Of a stretch of DNA of 64,000 bases, positions 34,900-43,688 are shown in pieces (position 1 is the stretch's first letter; every line of letters begins with the position of its first letter). Source of the DNA: Planomonospora parontospora (GTDB lineage: Bacteria; Actinomycetota; Actinomycetes; Streptosporangiales; Streptosporangiaceae). The position numbers were made by a program, and so were the translations under genes. The stretch spans positions 62,001 through 126,000 of the forward strand of contig BMQD01000017.1 of the NCBI GenBank assembly GCA_014647935.1, in the 5' to 3' direction. The notes under the pieces were generated by a model. It saw only the letters and a list, made by a program, of their open reading frames with translations, did no database searches and was not told the DNA's origin.

Positions 34900-35610
34900 T
34901 CAGGCCCGGCGGTAGACGCGCGCGAGGTGGGCGTAGACGATCGTGTTGCCCGTGTAGCTGCGGGTCCCGTGGTCGAAGGCGCCGCCGCAGGTGACGAGGC
35001 GCAGGGCGGCGTAGTCCACGTCGCCGTAGACGCGGGCCGTGGGGAAGGCGTCCTTGGCGGCGAGCTCGCTCGCGTCGACCGCGAAGACCGCCACGGAGCC
35101 GTCCCGGCGCAGCACCTGGATCTGGTCGCCGCGCCTGAGCCTGTGCAGGCGGGCGAAGACGGCGGGCCCGGTGCGGGTGTCGAGATGCCCCGTGATGACG
35201 GCGGGACCGCGTTCGCCGGGAGCCGGGCCTCCGGCGTACCAGCCGGCGAGGTCCGGAGGGTGCAGGGGCGGGTTCTCGATGGCGCCCCCGGCGCCGAGGC
35301 CGAGCCGCATCAACCGGGCCGACACCCCGATCCTGGGGATGTGCACGGTCAGCGGCACGGACCTCTTCAGCGGCCGGGCGAACGTGTACGCCAGCGACCC
35401 GCCGGAGGCCACCGGCACGAGCGGGCGGCGCGACACGCCCGCCGACGGCGCGGACGGCGACGCCTCCGCAGGCGGCGGCTGCCCGGCCGACGCGGAGAAG
35501 GCGCCCTCCTCGGAGAGGATGCGGCCGACGCCGAGCCCGCACAGCAGCACCCCGGCCGCGGTGGCCAGCGCCGCCGCCCCGAGCGTCGGCCGCCGCCCGG
35601 TGGACGGCAC
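34900..35610 (-). CDS. Class F sortase
   Basis: The 236-residue product has an N-terminal membrane anchor (GAAALATAAGVLLCGLGVG, residues ~10-28), a Pro/Ser linker and a sortase beta-barrel beginning VPLTVHIPRIGVSARLMRLGL. The catalytic triad is visible: His in AVITGHLDT (near residue 140), Cys in LRLVTCGGAFD (near 205), Arg in HGTRSYTGNTIVYA (near 214). It joins a cleaved sorting signal to an amine nucleophile on the cell surface. The GTG start lies 3 bases after the stop of the upstream gene, which encodes a likely substrate, so the two form a dedicated pair. Confidence 0.9.
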   Translation of the reverse strand: MPSTGRRPTLGAAALATAAGVLLCGLGVGRILSEEGAFSASAGQPPPAEASPSAPSAGVSRRPLVPVASGGSLAYTFARPLKRSVPLTVHIPRIGVSARLMRLGLGAGGAIENPPLHPPDLAGWYAGGPAPGERGPAVITGHLDTRTGPAVFARLHRLRRGDQIQVLRRDGSVAVFAVDASELAAKDAFPTARVYGDVDYAALRLVTCGGAFDHGTRSYTGNTIVYAHLARVYRRA

Positions 35611-35613
35611 CGG

Positions 35614-36498
35614 TTACGCTTCGGCCGACCGGCGGCCCCGTACGGCGAGGCCCGCCAGCCCGGCTCCCAGCAGCAACGCCGCACCGCCCGCGGCGAGGGG
35701 CCAGTCACCGGACCGGGCCTTCGCCGCGAGGCCCCCGCCGCCCGTCTGCGGGGCGCCCTCCGGGATCCTGCGCCGCTCGTCCGCCCTGGGGTCCCACGAG
35801 GCGGGCAGGGAGGCCGGGGCCCTGGAGACCGTCTCACCGGGCACGGCGGTCCAGCTCTGGCCGGACCCGCCCGAACCGCCCCCGCCCGGAGCGGTCGGCC
35901 AGGATCCGGTGGAGGGCGCCGTCGGCTTCCCCGGCCACCCCTTCGACCCCTTGTCCGTGAAGTCCTTCCCGGAGTCCTTGTCCGTGAAGTCCGTGCCCGT
36001 GCCCTTGTCCGTGCCCTTGTCCGTGCCCTTGTCCGTGCCCTTGTCCCGGACCGGCTTCCCGCCGGTGGTCTTCTCCGGCCGGGACACGCCCGAGGCCTCC
36101 TTCGCCCCGCCCCCGGTCCCGCCGGACGCGCCTTCGGACCGGTCCCCGTCCCCACCGGAGGCGTGCGCCTCCGACGAGGTGGAACCCGAGCCCAGCGCTC
36201 CCGCCCACACGTCGTCCTGGCGGCTCGACACCCCCCCGCCGGGACCGCGCGTCTCCCGGCCGCCGTCCCCCCGGGCCCGCCCTCCGGCCTGTCCCACCGC
36301 CTGTCCCGCCGCCCCGCCCGGCTGCGACGCGCACGGCGGCAGGATCGTCTCGCATGTGCCCGGCACGGCCCGCCCGTCCACCGGTGACGCCTGGGCGGCG
36401 GCCGTACCGATCCCGACCGCCAGGGCGGCGCCTCCGAATGAGAAGGCCGTCACCGCACCCACCGCCGCGAGACGTCGTGCTCCTGCGATAGCCGCCAC
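35614..36498 (-). CDS. Secreted surface protein, probable sortase F substrate
   Basis: From GTG 36498 (with GGGGGCAGAACT ahead) the product is 294 residues. It has a signal peptide (ARRLAAVGAVTAFSFGGAALAVGIGTAAAQA) and a long low-complexity Gly/Ser/Lys/Asp-rich body. Its C-terminus is shaped like a sorting signal: GAPQTGGGG, then ~20 residues, a hydrophobic helix (AAGGAALLLGAGLAGLAV) and the basic tail RGRRSAEA. The motif APQTG departs from LPxTG. The body has four tandem DKGT units (12-base DNA repeats at 36001-36046). The frame is open to ATG 36603, but the shorter start puts the signal peptide at the N-terminus. A stalk or wall anchor role is inferred. Confidence 0.75.
   Translation of the reverse strand: MAAIAGARRLAAVGAVTAFSFGGAALAVGIGTAAAQASPVDGRAVPGTCETILPPCASQPGGAAGQAVGQAGGRARGDGGRETRGPGGGVSSRQDDVWAGALGSGSTSSEAHASGGDGDRSEGASGGTGGGAKEASGVSRPEKTTGGKPVRDKGTDKGTDKGTDKGTGTDFTDKDSGKDFTDKGSKGWPGKPTAPSTGSWPTAPGGGGSGGSGQSWTAVPGETVSRAPASLPASWDPRADERRRIPEGAPQTGGGGLAAKARSGDWPLAAGGAALLLGAGLAGLAVRGRRSAEA
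36001..36046. repeat. 12-bp tandem repeat in the sortase substrate gene
   Basis: The unit GCCCTTGTCCGT is repeated three times exactly and once in part (36001-36046). It is translated on the minus strand as DKGT repeats, so copy-number change keeps the frame. A related, degenerate copy lies just downstream of this block. Confidence 0.8.
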
Positions 36499-36663
36499 AG
36501 TTCTGCCCCCGGTGCCGATGTGTTCCGCGTGTCTTCGATGCACGGCCGAGCTTCGCGAACCGGCGGAGCGGGAGGCAAGCGCCGCCCTCTGGAGGCGGCC
36601 CATCGTTTACCCGAATCAGACGCAGACTTTGCCGCCCGGCCCGGTTAGCCGTACGGTGGCGCC

Positions 36664-36834
36664 GGACGGACGGGTCCGTCCCGGAGTCGCCGCGGCGGCG
36701 GGACCGGGCTCTCGACGGGACGGACCGCGATCATCCGTCCCGCTCTCCGGTCCCGGGCGCTGGCGCGCCACCCGGCCGGCGGCATTCGCACCGTCCCGTT
36801 GATCCTCGGGACGGCCGGACGGATGATCTCATCC
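36664..36834. promoter_or_regulatory. Run of four inverted repeats in a 450-base divergent gap
   Basis: Between the surface-protein gene (minus) and msrB (plus) lie four perfect inverted repeats: GGACGGA/TCCGTCC (36664-36681), CGGGACGGA/TCCGTCCCG (36716-36742), CCGTCCCG/CGGGACGG (36791-36814) and GGATGA/TCATCC (36821-36834). The second sits inside an outer 9-bp stem (36699-36707 with 36747-36755). Three share the core GGACGG. No ORF fits the region. It may be an operator array or a structured RNA. Confidence 0.5.
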
Positions 36835-36937
36835 CTCATCTGGAAGGTGAAAACCCCCCACACTGACAAGGACGCCGGATCGGGCGCCCCAGGATGCTCC
36901 GCCCTCCAAGATTTTTCTCCCGGCCGCGGCGTTCGCG

Positions 36938-36943
36938 TAGAGT
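36938..36943 (+). promoter_or_regulatory. -10 box (TAGAGT) for leaderless msrB
   Basis: TAGAGT ends 6 bases before the msrB ATG at 36950. No ribosome site is present, so a leaderless transcript is expected. The -35 is poor. Confidence 0.5.
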
Positions 36944-36949
36944 CATGAC

Positions 36950-37351
36950 ATGGACAAGGTGGTCAAGAGCGATGCCGAGTGGCGCGCCCAGCTCTCTCCC
37001 CAGGAGTTCCAGGTGCTCCGCCAGGCGGGCACGGAGCGTCCCTTCACCGGCGAGTACGTCGACACCAAGACCGTGGGCGTCTACAGCTGCCGCGCCTGCG
37101 GCGCCGAGCTGTTCCGGTCGGACACCAAGTTCGACAGCCACTGCGGCTGGCCCAGCTTCTACGAGCCCTCCGCGTCCGAGGCCGTCACCCTGATCGAGGA
37201 CCGCTCCCTCGGGATGGTCCGCACCGAGGTCCGCTGCGCCCGCTGCGACTCCCACCTCGGCCACGTGTTCCACGGCGAGGGCTACGCCACGCCCACCGAC
37301 GACCGCTACTGCATCAACTCCGTCTCGCTCAGGCTGGAGCCCGCCGAGTAG
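36950..37351 (+). CDS. msrB: Peptide-methionine (R)-S-oxide reductase
   Basis: The 133-residue product repairs methionine-R-sulfoxide in proteins using thioredoxin. It shows the MsrB zinc cysteines in [11 protein letters not shown] (residues ~46-49) and [14 protein letters not shown] (~93-96). It also has the [10 protein letters not shown] active-site segment and the catalytic cysteine in [12 protein letters not shown] (near residue 124). Length and all motifs are complete. It appears monocistronic, with a hairpin 43 bases after the stop. Confidence 0.95.
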   Translation: MDKVVKSDAEWRAQLSPQEFQVLRQAGTERPFTGEYVDTKTVGVYSCRACGAELFRSDTKFDSHCGWPSFYEPSASEAVTLIEDRSLGMVRTEVRCARCDSHLGHVFHGEGYATPTDDRYCINSVSLRLEPAE

Positions 37352-37393
37352 CCCGGCCCCGGCCGGTTCTCCGGAGTGCACCCGGGACTTTCC

Positions 37394-37421
37394 GCATTCA
37401 CCCGCGCGGGCGGGTGAATGC
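37394..37421. terminator. Terminator hairpin after msrB
   Basis: GCATTCACCCGC (37394-37405) pairs perfectly with 37410-37421 around a GCGG loop. Confidence 0.7.
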
Positions 37422-37500
37422 CCGCCCTGGCACGGGTAAAGACTACTACGCACAGTGCGCAAGCATCTCCAAAGAGTGATCTTTCTCCCGAGGAGCCCCC

Positions 37501-37599
37501 GTGCATCTCCGCCACAGGTGGGAGATCATCGAAACCATCGGCAGGGTGGTCACCCAGCGCTGCACGATGTGCGGAAAGACCCGGGTCAGGATCCTCTGA
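37501..37599 (+). CDS. Microprotein with C-x2-C motif (32 aa)
   Basis: GTG 37501 opens a 32-codon frame containing HRWEIIETIGRVVTQRCTMC and then GKTRVRIL. CCGAGGAGCC gives a ribosome site 6-7 bases upstream. The single C-x2-C followed by a basic strand resembles half a zinc ribbon. Similar short reading frames with RWE and QRC-x-x-CGK occur in other actinomycetes as far as I can recall, but no function is known. It stands alone between the msrB terminator and a convergent membrane-protein gene. Confidence 0.55.
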   Translation: MHLRHRWEIIETIGRVVTQRCTMCGKTRVRIL

Positions 37600-37735
37600 C
37601 GCCCTTCACCCCGTGGACGAGGGGGCTTCCGAGGGAGCCGGGATCGGCTCTCCCGATCGGGCGGCACGGTGCCCGCAGACGTCGCGGGTCCGCGACGCGT
37701 GACGCGGGGCCGCCCTGACGGCGCGGTCGGGGGCC

Positions 37736-38611
37736 TTACCGGCCCGGCCTGGGATAGGTGACCCGGCAGGTGGAGTCGTCGGGGCCCAGCACGTTGGCCA
37801 GGACCGGGTTGCCGTTCTCGCCGAACTCCGCCTGGACGAAGACCACGGGGTCGTCCTCCCCGATCTCCTCGGCGAGGTAGTCGAGGCCCGTCTCGCACAG
37901 TTCGATCGCCTGCTTGGAGTTGTCCGCCGACTCCGGCAGGTCGGTGTATATCCGCAGGTACCCCCCGACCATGCGGATGTCCTTCACCCGCTTGGCCGCC
38001 TTGCTCCGCTGGAAGTACGCGACGGCCCCGGCATCGGTGTGCTTGGACCGGCCCGCCGCCTCGGCCTCCCCGCCCTTCGCGGCCTTCTTGGATTTCTTCT
38101 CGGGCTTCCCGTTCCCGTCGCCCCCGGGTTCACGGGACCCGGGCTTCCCGGCGTCCGCCTCGCCGGCCACGGCGGGGTCCTTCCGTTCCGGGGCCTCGCC
38201 GGTCCCGGGCTTCTCCGTGCCGGGCTCCTCGGCCGCGGGCTCCCGCGCCGCGCCGCCCGGATCACCGGCGGGCGCGCCCGAGCCCGCGCCGTCGAGCCCC
38301 GCGGCCACCATCGGGGTCCGCCGTCCGTCCGCCCCCACCGGACCGGGGGGCGCCGTCCGCGGCACCCCCGCCTGCGGGAGCGCCACAGCCGTCTCCGGCG
38401 CCGCTCCCCCGTCCGCGGGGCCCCGCTGCGAGGTCTTCCCGCCTGCGGCGGGAGCCTCGCCGGACGACGAGCTCACGACCACGATCCCGGCGACCGCGAC
38501 CGCCAGGGCCGCGGCCCCCACGGACGCCTCCCGGCTCCACCGCCGGGACCTCTTCCTGCGGTGGCCGCCCCTGTGCCGCCCGGAACGCACCAGACCTTCG
38601 CCCTTGGTCAC
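37736..38611 (-). CDS. Membrane-anchored protein with disordered linker and conserved C-terminal domain
   Basis: From GTG 38611 (GAGG six bases ahead) the product has 291 residues. A very basic cytosolic N-terminus (SGRHRGGHRRKRSRRW) is followed by one transmembrane helix (VGAAALAVAVAGIVVVSSS, ~37-55), a ~135-residue Pro/Gly/Glu/Lys-rich linker, and a folded C-terminal domain of about 95 residues (TDAGAVAYFQRSKAAKRVKDI onward) with two cysteines (IELCETGL, DSTCRVTY). I do not recognise the C-terminal domain. The architecture suggests a domain displayed across the peptidoglycan. It is probably monocistronic. Confidence 0.7.
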   Translation of the reverse strand: MTKGEGLVRSGRHRGGHRRKRSRRWSREASVGAAALAVAVAGIVVVSSSSGEAPAAGGKTSQRGPADGGAAPETAVALPQAGVPRTAPPGPVGADGRRTPMVAAGLDGAGSGAPAGDPGGAAREPAAEEPGTEKPGTGEAPERKDPAVAGEADAGKPGSREPGGDGNGKPEKKSKKAAKGGEAEAAGRSKHTDAGAVAYFQRSKAAKRVKDIRMVGGYLRIYTDLPESADNSKQAIELCETGLDYLAEEIGEDDPVVFVQAEFGENGNPVLANVLGPDDSTCRVTYPRPGR

Positions 38612-38742
38612 TTTGACCTCGCACTCGGGAGATTTTCCCTGAGTATGACAAAATTTTGGAACGAGGCCGCCCGTTTCCGGCAGGGCTTTGCCTTTCACCC
38701 CGGAGTCACCGCCGGGTCATCGCGGGGTCACCGCGGGGCGCT

Positions 38743-39450
38743 TCACGGCAGGGCGTTGACCAGCTCGCTCACCGGCTTGCGGATACCGGTGTAGAAGGGG
38801 ATCTCCTCCCGGGTGTGCCGCCGGGCCTCGGCCCCGCGCAGGGTGCGCATCAGGTCGACGATGCGGTGCAGCTCGTCGGCCTCGAAGGCGAGCATCCACT
38901 CGTAGTCGTTCAGAGCGAAGCACGCGACGGTGTTGGCCCGCACGTCGGGGTAGTCACGGGCCATCCGGCCGTGCTCGGCGAGCATCCGGCGGCGGTCGGC
39001 GTCGTCCAGGAGGTACCACTCCAGGGAGCGGACGAACGGGTAGACGCAGACATTGGCCCGCGGCTCCTCCTCGGCGAGGAACGCCGGGATGTGCGACTTG
39101 TTGAACTCCGCCGGGCGGTGCAGCGCCATCGCCGACCAGACCGGCTCGGTCAGCCGGCCCAGATCGGTGCGGCGGAACCGCGAGTAGGTCTCCTGCAGGT
39201 CCTCGGCGGTCGGCGCGTGCCACCAGAACATGAAGTCGGCGTCGGCGCGGAAACCGCCCACGTCGTATACGCCGCGGGTCACGACGTCCTTCTCGGCCAT
39301 CTGCGCCAGGAGGTCCTCGACCTCGCCGGCCAGGCCCTCCCGGTTGCCCGGGCAGCCGTCGCGCAGCCTGAAGACCGACCACATCGTGTAGCGGATCACC
39401 TGGTTCAGGTCACGCGCCTTGGGCCGCTGCTTCTCGTCCGTCGTCCTCAC
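38743..39450 (-). CDS. hemQ: Coproheme decarboxylase (HemQ/ChdC)
   Basis: The product (235 residues from GTG 39450) belongs to the chlorite dismutase-like family and decarboxylates coprohaem III to haem b with peroxide, the last step of the coproporphyrin-dependent pathway. Family marks include [60 protein letters not shown] and [21 protein letters not shown]. cgoX upstream and hemE farther upstream on the same strand support the pathway. The GTG start has GAGAGG directly against it, so an earlier in-frame TTG (39486) cannot be excluded. Confidence 0.92.
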   Translation of the reverse strand: MRTTDEKQRPKARDLNQVIRYTMWSVFRLRDGCPGNREGLAGEVEDLLAQMAEKDVVTRGVYDVGGFRADADFMFWWHAPTAEDLQETYSRFRRTDLGRLTEPVWSAMALHRPAEFNKSHIPAFLAEEEPRANVCVYPFVRSLEWYLLDDADRRRMLAEHGRMARDYPDVRANTVACFALNDYEWMLAFEADELHRIVDLMRTLRGAEARRHTREEIPFYTGIRKPVSELVNALP

Positions 39451-39585
39451 CCTCTCATCAGGAACTCTGCTTCCCCCGCCCTCCAAATCTAGCGAGGGGG
39501 GCGTCCGGTCCGTCCGGCGGGGAACGGCCTCCCGGACCTCCCGGACCTCCGCGCCCTTCCCCGGTCCGCCCCTCCCGGCCGCCTC

Positions 39586-41010
39586 TCAGGCGACGGAGGA
39601 GCCGCTCTGCCGGGAGGCCAGGTGGTCCAGGATCCGGGCCGCCGCCGTACGCGCGGTGGCGATGCAGGCGGGGATGCCGACGCCGTCGTAGGCCGCGCCG
39701 CACAGGGCCAGGCCGGGCTGGGCCGCGACCGCCGCGCGGATGCGCGCGACCCGGTCCAGGTGGCCCACGTTGTACTGCGGGAGCGAACCGCCCCAGCGGG
39801 TGACCCTGGAGTCCAGGGGCAGGCCCCGCACGCCCAGGATCTCGGCCGCCTCCGCCATCGCCAGGGCGACCAGCTCGGCGTCGTCGCGCTGCAGGAGCGC
39901 CTCCTCCCCGAGCCGGCCGATCGAGCAGCGCAGCACGACCAGGTTGGGGTCGGCCTCGGCCAGGTGCGGCCACTTGACCGAGCTGAACGTCGCGGCCTTG
40001 ACCGGGCGGCCCTCGACCGGCGGCACCAGGTAGCCGCTGCCGGCCGGAGCCTGCGGGAAGGCCACCCGCGGATAGGCCAGGGTGACGATGGCCATGCTGG
40101 CGTACTCGATCCTGGCCAGCTCGGCCGCGGCCTTGGGCACCTCGGCCGCGAGCAGGCGGCCGGCCGCGGGGGCGGGGGCGGCGACGACCACCGCGTCGGC
40201 CTCGACGACCTCGGGATCGGGCACCGGCCCGGCCACCAGCCGCCAGCCGCTCCCCGCGCGGCGCAGCTCCCGGACCATCACCCCGGTCCTGATCTCCGCG
40301 CCGGAGGCGGCGGCGACGGCCTCGGGCAGACTGCCCATGCCGCGGCGCAGGGTGGCGAAGACGGGACCGGCGTCCTTGGGCGCCTCTGCGGTGATCTTCC
40401 GGGCGGCGGCGAGCAGGGAGCGCTCGGAACGGGCGACCGCGGCGATCCTGGGCATCGTCGCGTCCAGGGAGAGGGCCTCCGCCCGGCCGGCGTAGACGCC
40501 GCCGAGGATCGGCTCGATCAGCCGGTCCACCACCTCCCCGCCCATCCGGGCGCGGACGTAGGCGGCCACCGAGACGTCGGTGGTGACGAGCGTGGCCGGC
40601 ATGACCTGGTCCAGCGGCACCCTCGCCAGCCCCGCGGGGCTCAGCACGCCCGACCGGGCCAGGGCCAGCAGGTCGGACGGGACGCCCATGACCTGTCCCC
40701 TCGGCATCGGCCGCAGCGCCCCGCCGACCAGCAGGGCCGCCTGGGCGTCCCCGGGGTGGCGCAGCTCCTCGCCGAGCCCGACCGACCTGGCCAGGTCCCT
40801 GCCCTCGGGCCGCCGCAGGAGCATCGCCTCGGCCCCGGCGTCGACCGCGACCCCGGCCACCTCGCTCGCGTGGAGCTTGCCGCCGATCCGCCCGGCGCCG
40901 TCGAGCACGGTCACCCGGACGTCCCCGCCGCCCTGCCGCAGATGCCACGCCGCGGCCAGACCGGCGATCCCGCCGCCGACGACCACCACATGGCTCCGGT
41001 TCCCTTCCAT
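39586..41010 (-). CDS. cgoX: Coproporphyrinogen III oxidase (HemG/HemY-type flavoenzyme)
   Basis: The product (474 residues from ATG 41010, GGAG ahead) is an FAD-dependent oxidase. The N-terminal dinucleotide motif is HVVVVGGGIAGLAAAWHLR and is followed by GRIGGKLHA. The C-terminal GLALCGAAYDGVGIPACIATARTAAARIL contains the second FAD contact. In Gram-positive bacteria with HemQ this enzyme oxidises coproporphyrinogen III rather than protoporphyrinogen IX, hence the CgoX name over HemG. hemQ lies 135 bases downstream on the same strand. A longer frame upstream runs through the divergent promoter and is rejected. Confidence 0.92.
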   Translation of the reverse strand: MEGNRSHVVVVGGGIAGLAAAWHLRQGGGDVRVTVLDGAGRIGGKLHASEVAGVAVDAGAEAMLLRRPEGRDLARSVGLGEELRHPGDAQAALLVGGALRPMPRGQVMGVPSDLLALARSGVLSPAGLARVPLDQVMPATLVTTDVSVAAYVRARMGGEVVDRLIEPILGGVYAGRAEALSLDATMPRIAAVARSERSLLAAARKITAEAPKDAGPVFATLRRGMGSLPEAVAAASGAEIRTGVMVRELRRAGSGWRLVAGPVPDPEVVEADAVVVAAPAPAAGRLLAAEVPKAAAELARIEYASMAIVTLAYPRVAFPQAPAGSGYLVPPVEGRPVKAATFSSVKWPHLAEADPNLVVLRCSIGRLGEEALLQRDDAELVALAMAEAAEILGVRGLPLDSRVTRWGGSLPQYNVGHLDRVARIRAAVAAQPGLALCGAAYDGVGIPACIATARTAAARILDHLASRQSGSSVA

Positions 41011-41172
41011 GACTCCTGACCGTACCGCTCCCCTGCGGCCGTCCGCGTCCTGCCCCGGGCGCGCCGTCCGACGCCGCTCACCGCCCCCTGCGGCCCGCCG
41101 CCGGGAAGAACGTGACGGCATCGTGACCCCTTTCCGCCGAACCCGCGCTCCCGGACGCCCGTCTCCAGGTGC

Positions 41173-42264
41173 ATGACCAGATTCCGGTACGGCCCGCGCC
41201 TGGTGGTTCCTCTCGTGGGCCTGGCATTGTTCGCGTCGGCCTGCGGCGCGTCGGAGACGCACTCCGTGAGTGACGCCGGCGCTCCGGCGCCGGCCTCCGC
41301 CCAGAGCGGCGGTTCCGGCGAGGGCGGCGGCTCCGGCGAAGCGGGGTTCGACCGCGCGGAGAGCGCCGAGGCCCCCTCGTCCGCCGAGGGTGGGGGCGAG
41401 CGGCGGCAGACGGAGCAGGTGCAGGCGGTCCCGACCGAGCGGGCCATCGTCTACACCGCGCAGATGACCGTCCGCGCCGAGGACGTGGCCGCCTCGGCGG
41501 AGACGGCCAAGCGCATCGTCACCGCGGCCGGCGGCTATCTCTCCCAGGAGAAGTCGGACGCCTTCGGCGGCGGCGAGGCCTCCTCCACGCTGGTCTTCAA
41601 GATCCCGCCCGCCGGTTACCCCGGCGTCGTCGACCGGTTCGGCAAGGAGCTGGGGAAGCGGGAGTCGGTCCAGCAGAACACCGAGGACGTCACCGAGGAG
41701 GTCGCCGACGTCGAGAGCCGCCTGAAGTCGGCGCGGTCCGCGCTGGACTCGCTGCGCGCGCTGCTCAAGCGGGCGGACACGATCGGCCAGGTGCTCGAGG
41801 TCGAGCGGGAGATCTCCAACCGGGAGGCGGAGCTGGAGTCGCTCCAGGCCCGGCAGAAGAAGCTCGCCTCGCTCACCGGCATGGCGACGCTGACCCTGAA
41901 CCTGATCGGCCCGGTGGCCGAGGCGCCCGAGCCTCCGGAGGAGGAGCCCGGCGGCTTCCTCAGCGGTCTGGAGGCGGGCTGGGACGCCTTCGTCACCACC
42001 GTCAAGGTCGGGCTGACGGTCCTCGGTGCGCTGCTCCCCTGGCTGCTCGTGATCGTCCCGGTGTGGCTGGCGATCGCCCTGGGACTGCGCCGCAGCCGCA
42101 GGAGGCGCCCGGAACCGCCCGCGCCCTCCGGACCGTTGGCTCCCGGACCGGTTCCTCCCGGACCGGTGACCCCGGACACGCCTCGGACGCCCCCCGGGCC
42201 GGCGCCCTCCGACTCGCCGCCGGGCGACGTCAGCGGGCCGACGCCCGGTGCACGAAGTCGGTGA
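41173..42264 (+). CDS. DUF4349 lipoprotein
   Basis: The 363-residue product has a lipobox (LALFASAC, cysteine near residue 24), then a Gly/Ser/Glu linker. The DUF4349 region follows ([34 protein letters not shown] ... [16 protein letters not shown]), with a coiled coil ([54 protein letters not shown]) and a C-terminal transmembrane helix ([23 protein letters not shown]), ending in a Pro-rich cytosolic tail. It is thus tethered at both ends. The function of DUF4349 is unknown. It sits between two haem genes on the other strand, and its last 35 bases overlap the end of hemE. Confidence 0.88.
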   Translation: MTRFRYGPRLVVPLVGLALFASACGASETHSVSDAGAPAPASAQSGGSGEGGGSGEAGFDRAESAEAPSSAEGGGERRQTEQVQAVPTERAIVYTAQMTVRAEDVAASAETAKRIVTAAGGYLSQEKSDAFGGGEASSTLVFKIPPAGYPGVVDRFGKELGKRESVQQNTEDVTEEVADVESRLKSARSALDSLRALLKRADTIGQVLEVEREISNREAELESLQARQKKLASLTGMATLTLNLIGPVAEAPEPPEEEPGGFLSGLEAGWDAFVTTVKVGLTVLGALLPWLLVIVPVWLAIALGLRRSRRRRPEPPAPSGPLAPGPVPPGPVTPDTPRTPPGPAPSDSPPGDVSGPTPGARSR

Positions 42265-43267
42265 GGCGCGCCAGCTGGTCGGGGTCCGTGCCCGGCAGCA
42301 CGCCGTGACCGAGGTTGAAGACGTGGCCCTCCGCCTCGGCTCCGCGGGCGAGGATGTCGCCCGCCCTGCGCTCGACGACCTCCCAGGGGGCGAGCAGGGT
42401 TGCCGGGTCCAGGTTTCCCTGGAGCGCCTTGCCGGGGCCGACGCGGCGGGCCGCCTCGTCGAGCGGGACCCGCCAGTCCACGCCGACCACGTCGGCCCCG
42501 GCCTCGCCGAGCAGGCCGAGCAGCTCTCCGGTGCCGACGCCGAAGTGGATGCGCGGGACGCCCAGGTCGGCCAGGCCGGCGAAGATGCGGGCGGTGTAGG
42601 GGAGGACGAACTCGCGGTAGTCGTCGGGGGCGACGGCGCCGACCCAGGAGTCGAAGAGCTGCAGGGCCGAGGCTCCGGCGGCGGCCTGGATGCGCAGGAA
42701 GCCGAGAGTGATCTCGGTCAGCCGGTCCATCAGGGCGTGCCACAGGTGCGGCTCGCCGTACATCATCGCCTTGGTGTGGTCGTGGTTCTTGGAGGGGCCG
42801 CCCTCGATGAGGTAGGAGGCGAGAGTGAACGGCGCGCCGGCGAAACCGATGAGCGGCGTCGGCCCGAGTTCGCCGGTGAGCGCCCGGACGGCCTCGGTGA
42901 CGTAGGAGACGTCGTCGGGCTCGATCGGGCGCAGGGTCCGGACCGCGGCGGCGTCCCTGATCGGGTCGGCGATCACCGGTCCGACGCCGGGCTTGATGTC
43001 GAGGTCGATCCCGATCGCCTTGAGCGGGACCACGATGTCGCTGAAGAAGATGGCCGCGTCCACCCCGTAGCGGCGGACCGGCTGCATCGTGATCTCCACG
43101 ATCAGGTCGGGGGTGGCGCAGGCCGTGAGCATGGGCACCCCGCCGCGCACGGCCCGGTACTCGGGCAGCGAGCGGCCCGCCTGGCGCATGAACCACACCG
43201 GCGTGCGGGAGACGGGCTGGCGGCGACAGGCGCGCAGGAACGGGGAGTCGGCAAGCTCGGGATTCAC
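42230..43267 (-). CDS. hemE: Uroporphyrinogen decarboxylase
   Basis: The product (345 residues from GTG 43267) converts uroporphyrinogen III to coproporphyrinogen III. Signatures: [18 protein letters not shown] (residues ~21-38), [38 protein letters not shown], and [13 protein letters not shown] with [18 protein letters not shown] touches the start codon, so the ribosome site spacing is abnormal; the frame continues upstream, but without a better start. With cgoX and hemQ on the same strand it supplies the coproporphyrin branch of haem synthesis. Its 3' end overlaps the convergent DUF4349 gene by 35 bases. Confidence 0.94.
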   Translation of the reverse strand: MNPELADSPFLRACRRQPVSRTPVWFMRQAGRSLPEYRAVRGGVPMLTACATPDLIVEITMQPVRRYGVDAAIFFSDIVVPLKAIGIDLDIKPGVGPVIADPIRDAAAVRTLRPIEPDDVSYVTEAVRALTGELGPTPLIGFAGAPFTLASYLIEGGPSKNHDHTKAMMYGEPHLWHALMDRLTEITLGFLRIQAAAGASALQLFDSWVGAVAPDDYREFVLPYTARIFAGLADLGVPRIHFGVGTGELLGLLGEAGADVVGVDWRVPLDEAARRVGPGKALQGNLDPATLLAPWEVVERRAGDILARGAEAEGHVFNLGHGVLPGTDPDQLARLTDFVHRASAR

Positions 43268-43688
43268 CCTCCCAGGGTGCCATGCCCCCCGGCCGGTCCG
43301 CGCACCAAGTCCCAGGTGGCGCGGCCCGCCCGAAATACCGGTCAACGGGTGACATCACATCCGGAAAGGCCCCGGACGGTCATCCGCGACCATGCCGGGG
43401 CGGTCCTTCAGGTCCAGGCGTCCCGTCCGCCGGAGTTCGGCCGGAGACCCGAGGAAAGTCGGCGACCGGAGGCCTCCGATCTCGCGAGACGGCGCGGAGC
43501 GATCATGTTTGCGGGTACAGTTCCTCCCATCGGCGAACCAGGGTCGGCCCCCGGCCGGTCCAAATGTTCGTCAATCACCGCGCGGCATCGATTCCGGCAC
43601 CACTTTGGGGACACGCCGAGCACGTTGCGCGGAATTGTCGGCGCGACGTGCCAACGTCGGACCACGACCCGACGAAAGGCCGTGTGCG
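43268..43688. other. 421-base divergent region between hemE and a zinc microprotein gene
   Basis: No convincing gene is seen. The right half (from about 43490) is AT-richer and holds TACAGT (43515-43520) as a -10 candidate for the plus strand and a small hairpin CGACGT-GCCA-ACGTCG (43644-43659) in the probable 5' leader of the next gene. A hemE promoter must lie in the left part, but no box is clear. Confidence 0.35.

Noticed and set aside
36001-36046. Possible CRISPR-like repeats
   Set aside because: The repeats are 12 bp, contiguous and translated as DKGT units in a secreted protein; there are no spacers and no cas genes.
39586-41010. Protoporphyrinogen oxidase of the classical haem pathway
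   Set aside because: hemQ next door indicates the coproporphyrin-dependent route, in which this enzyme acts on coproporphyrinogen III.
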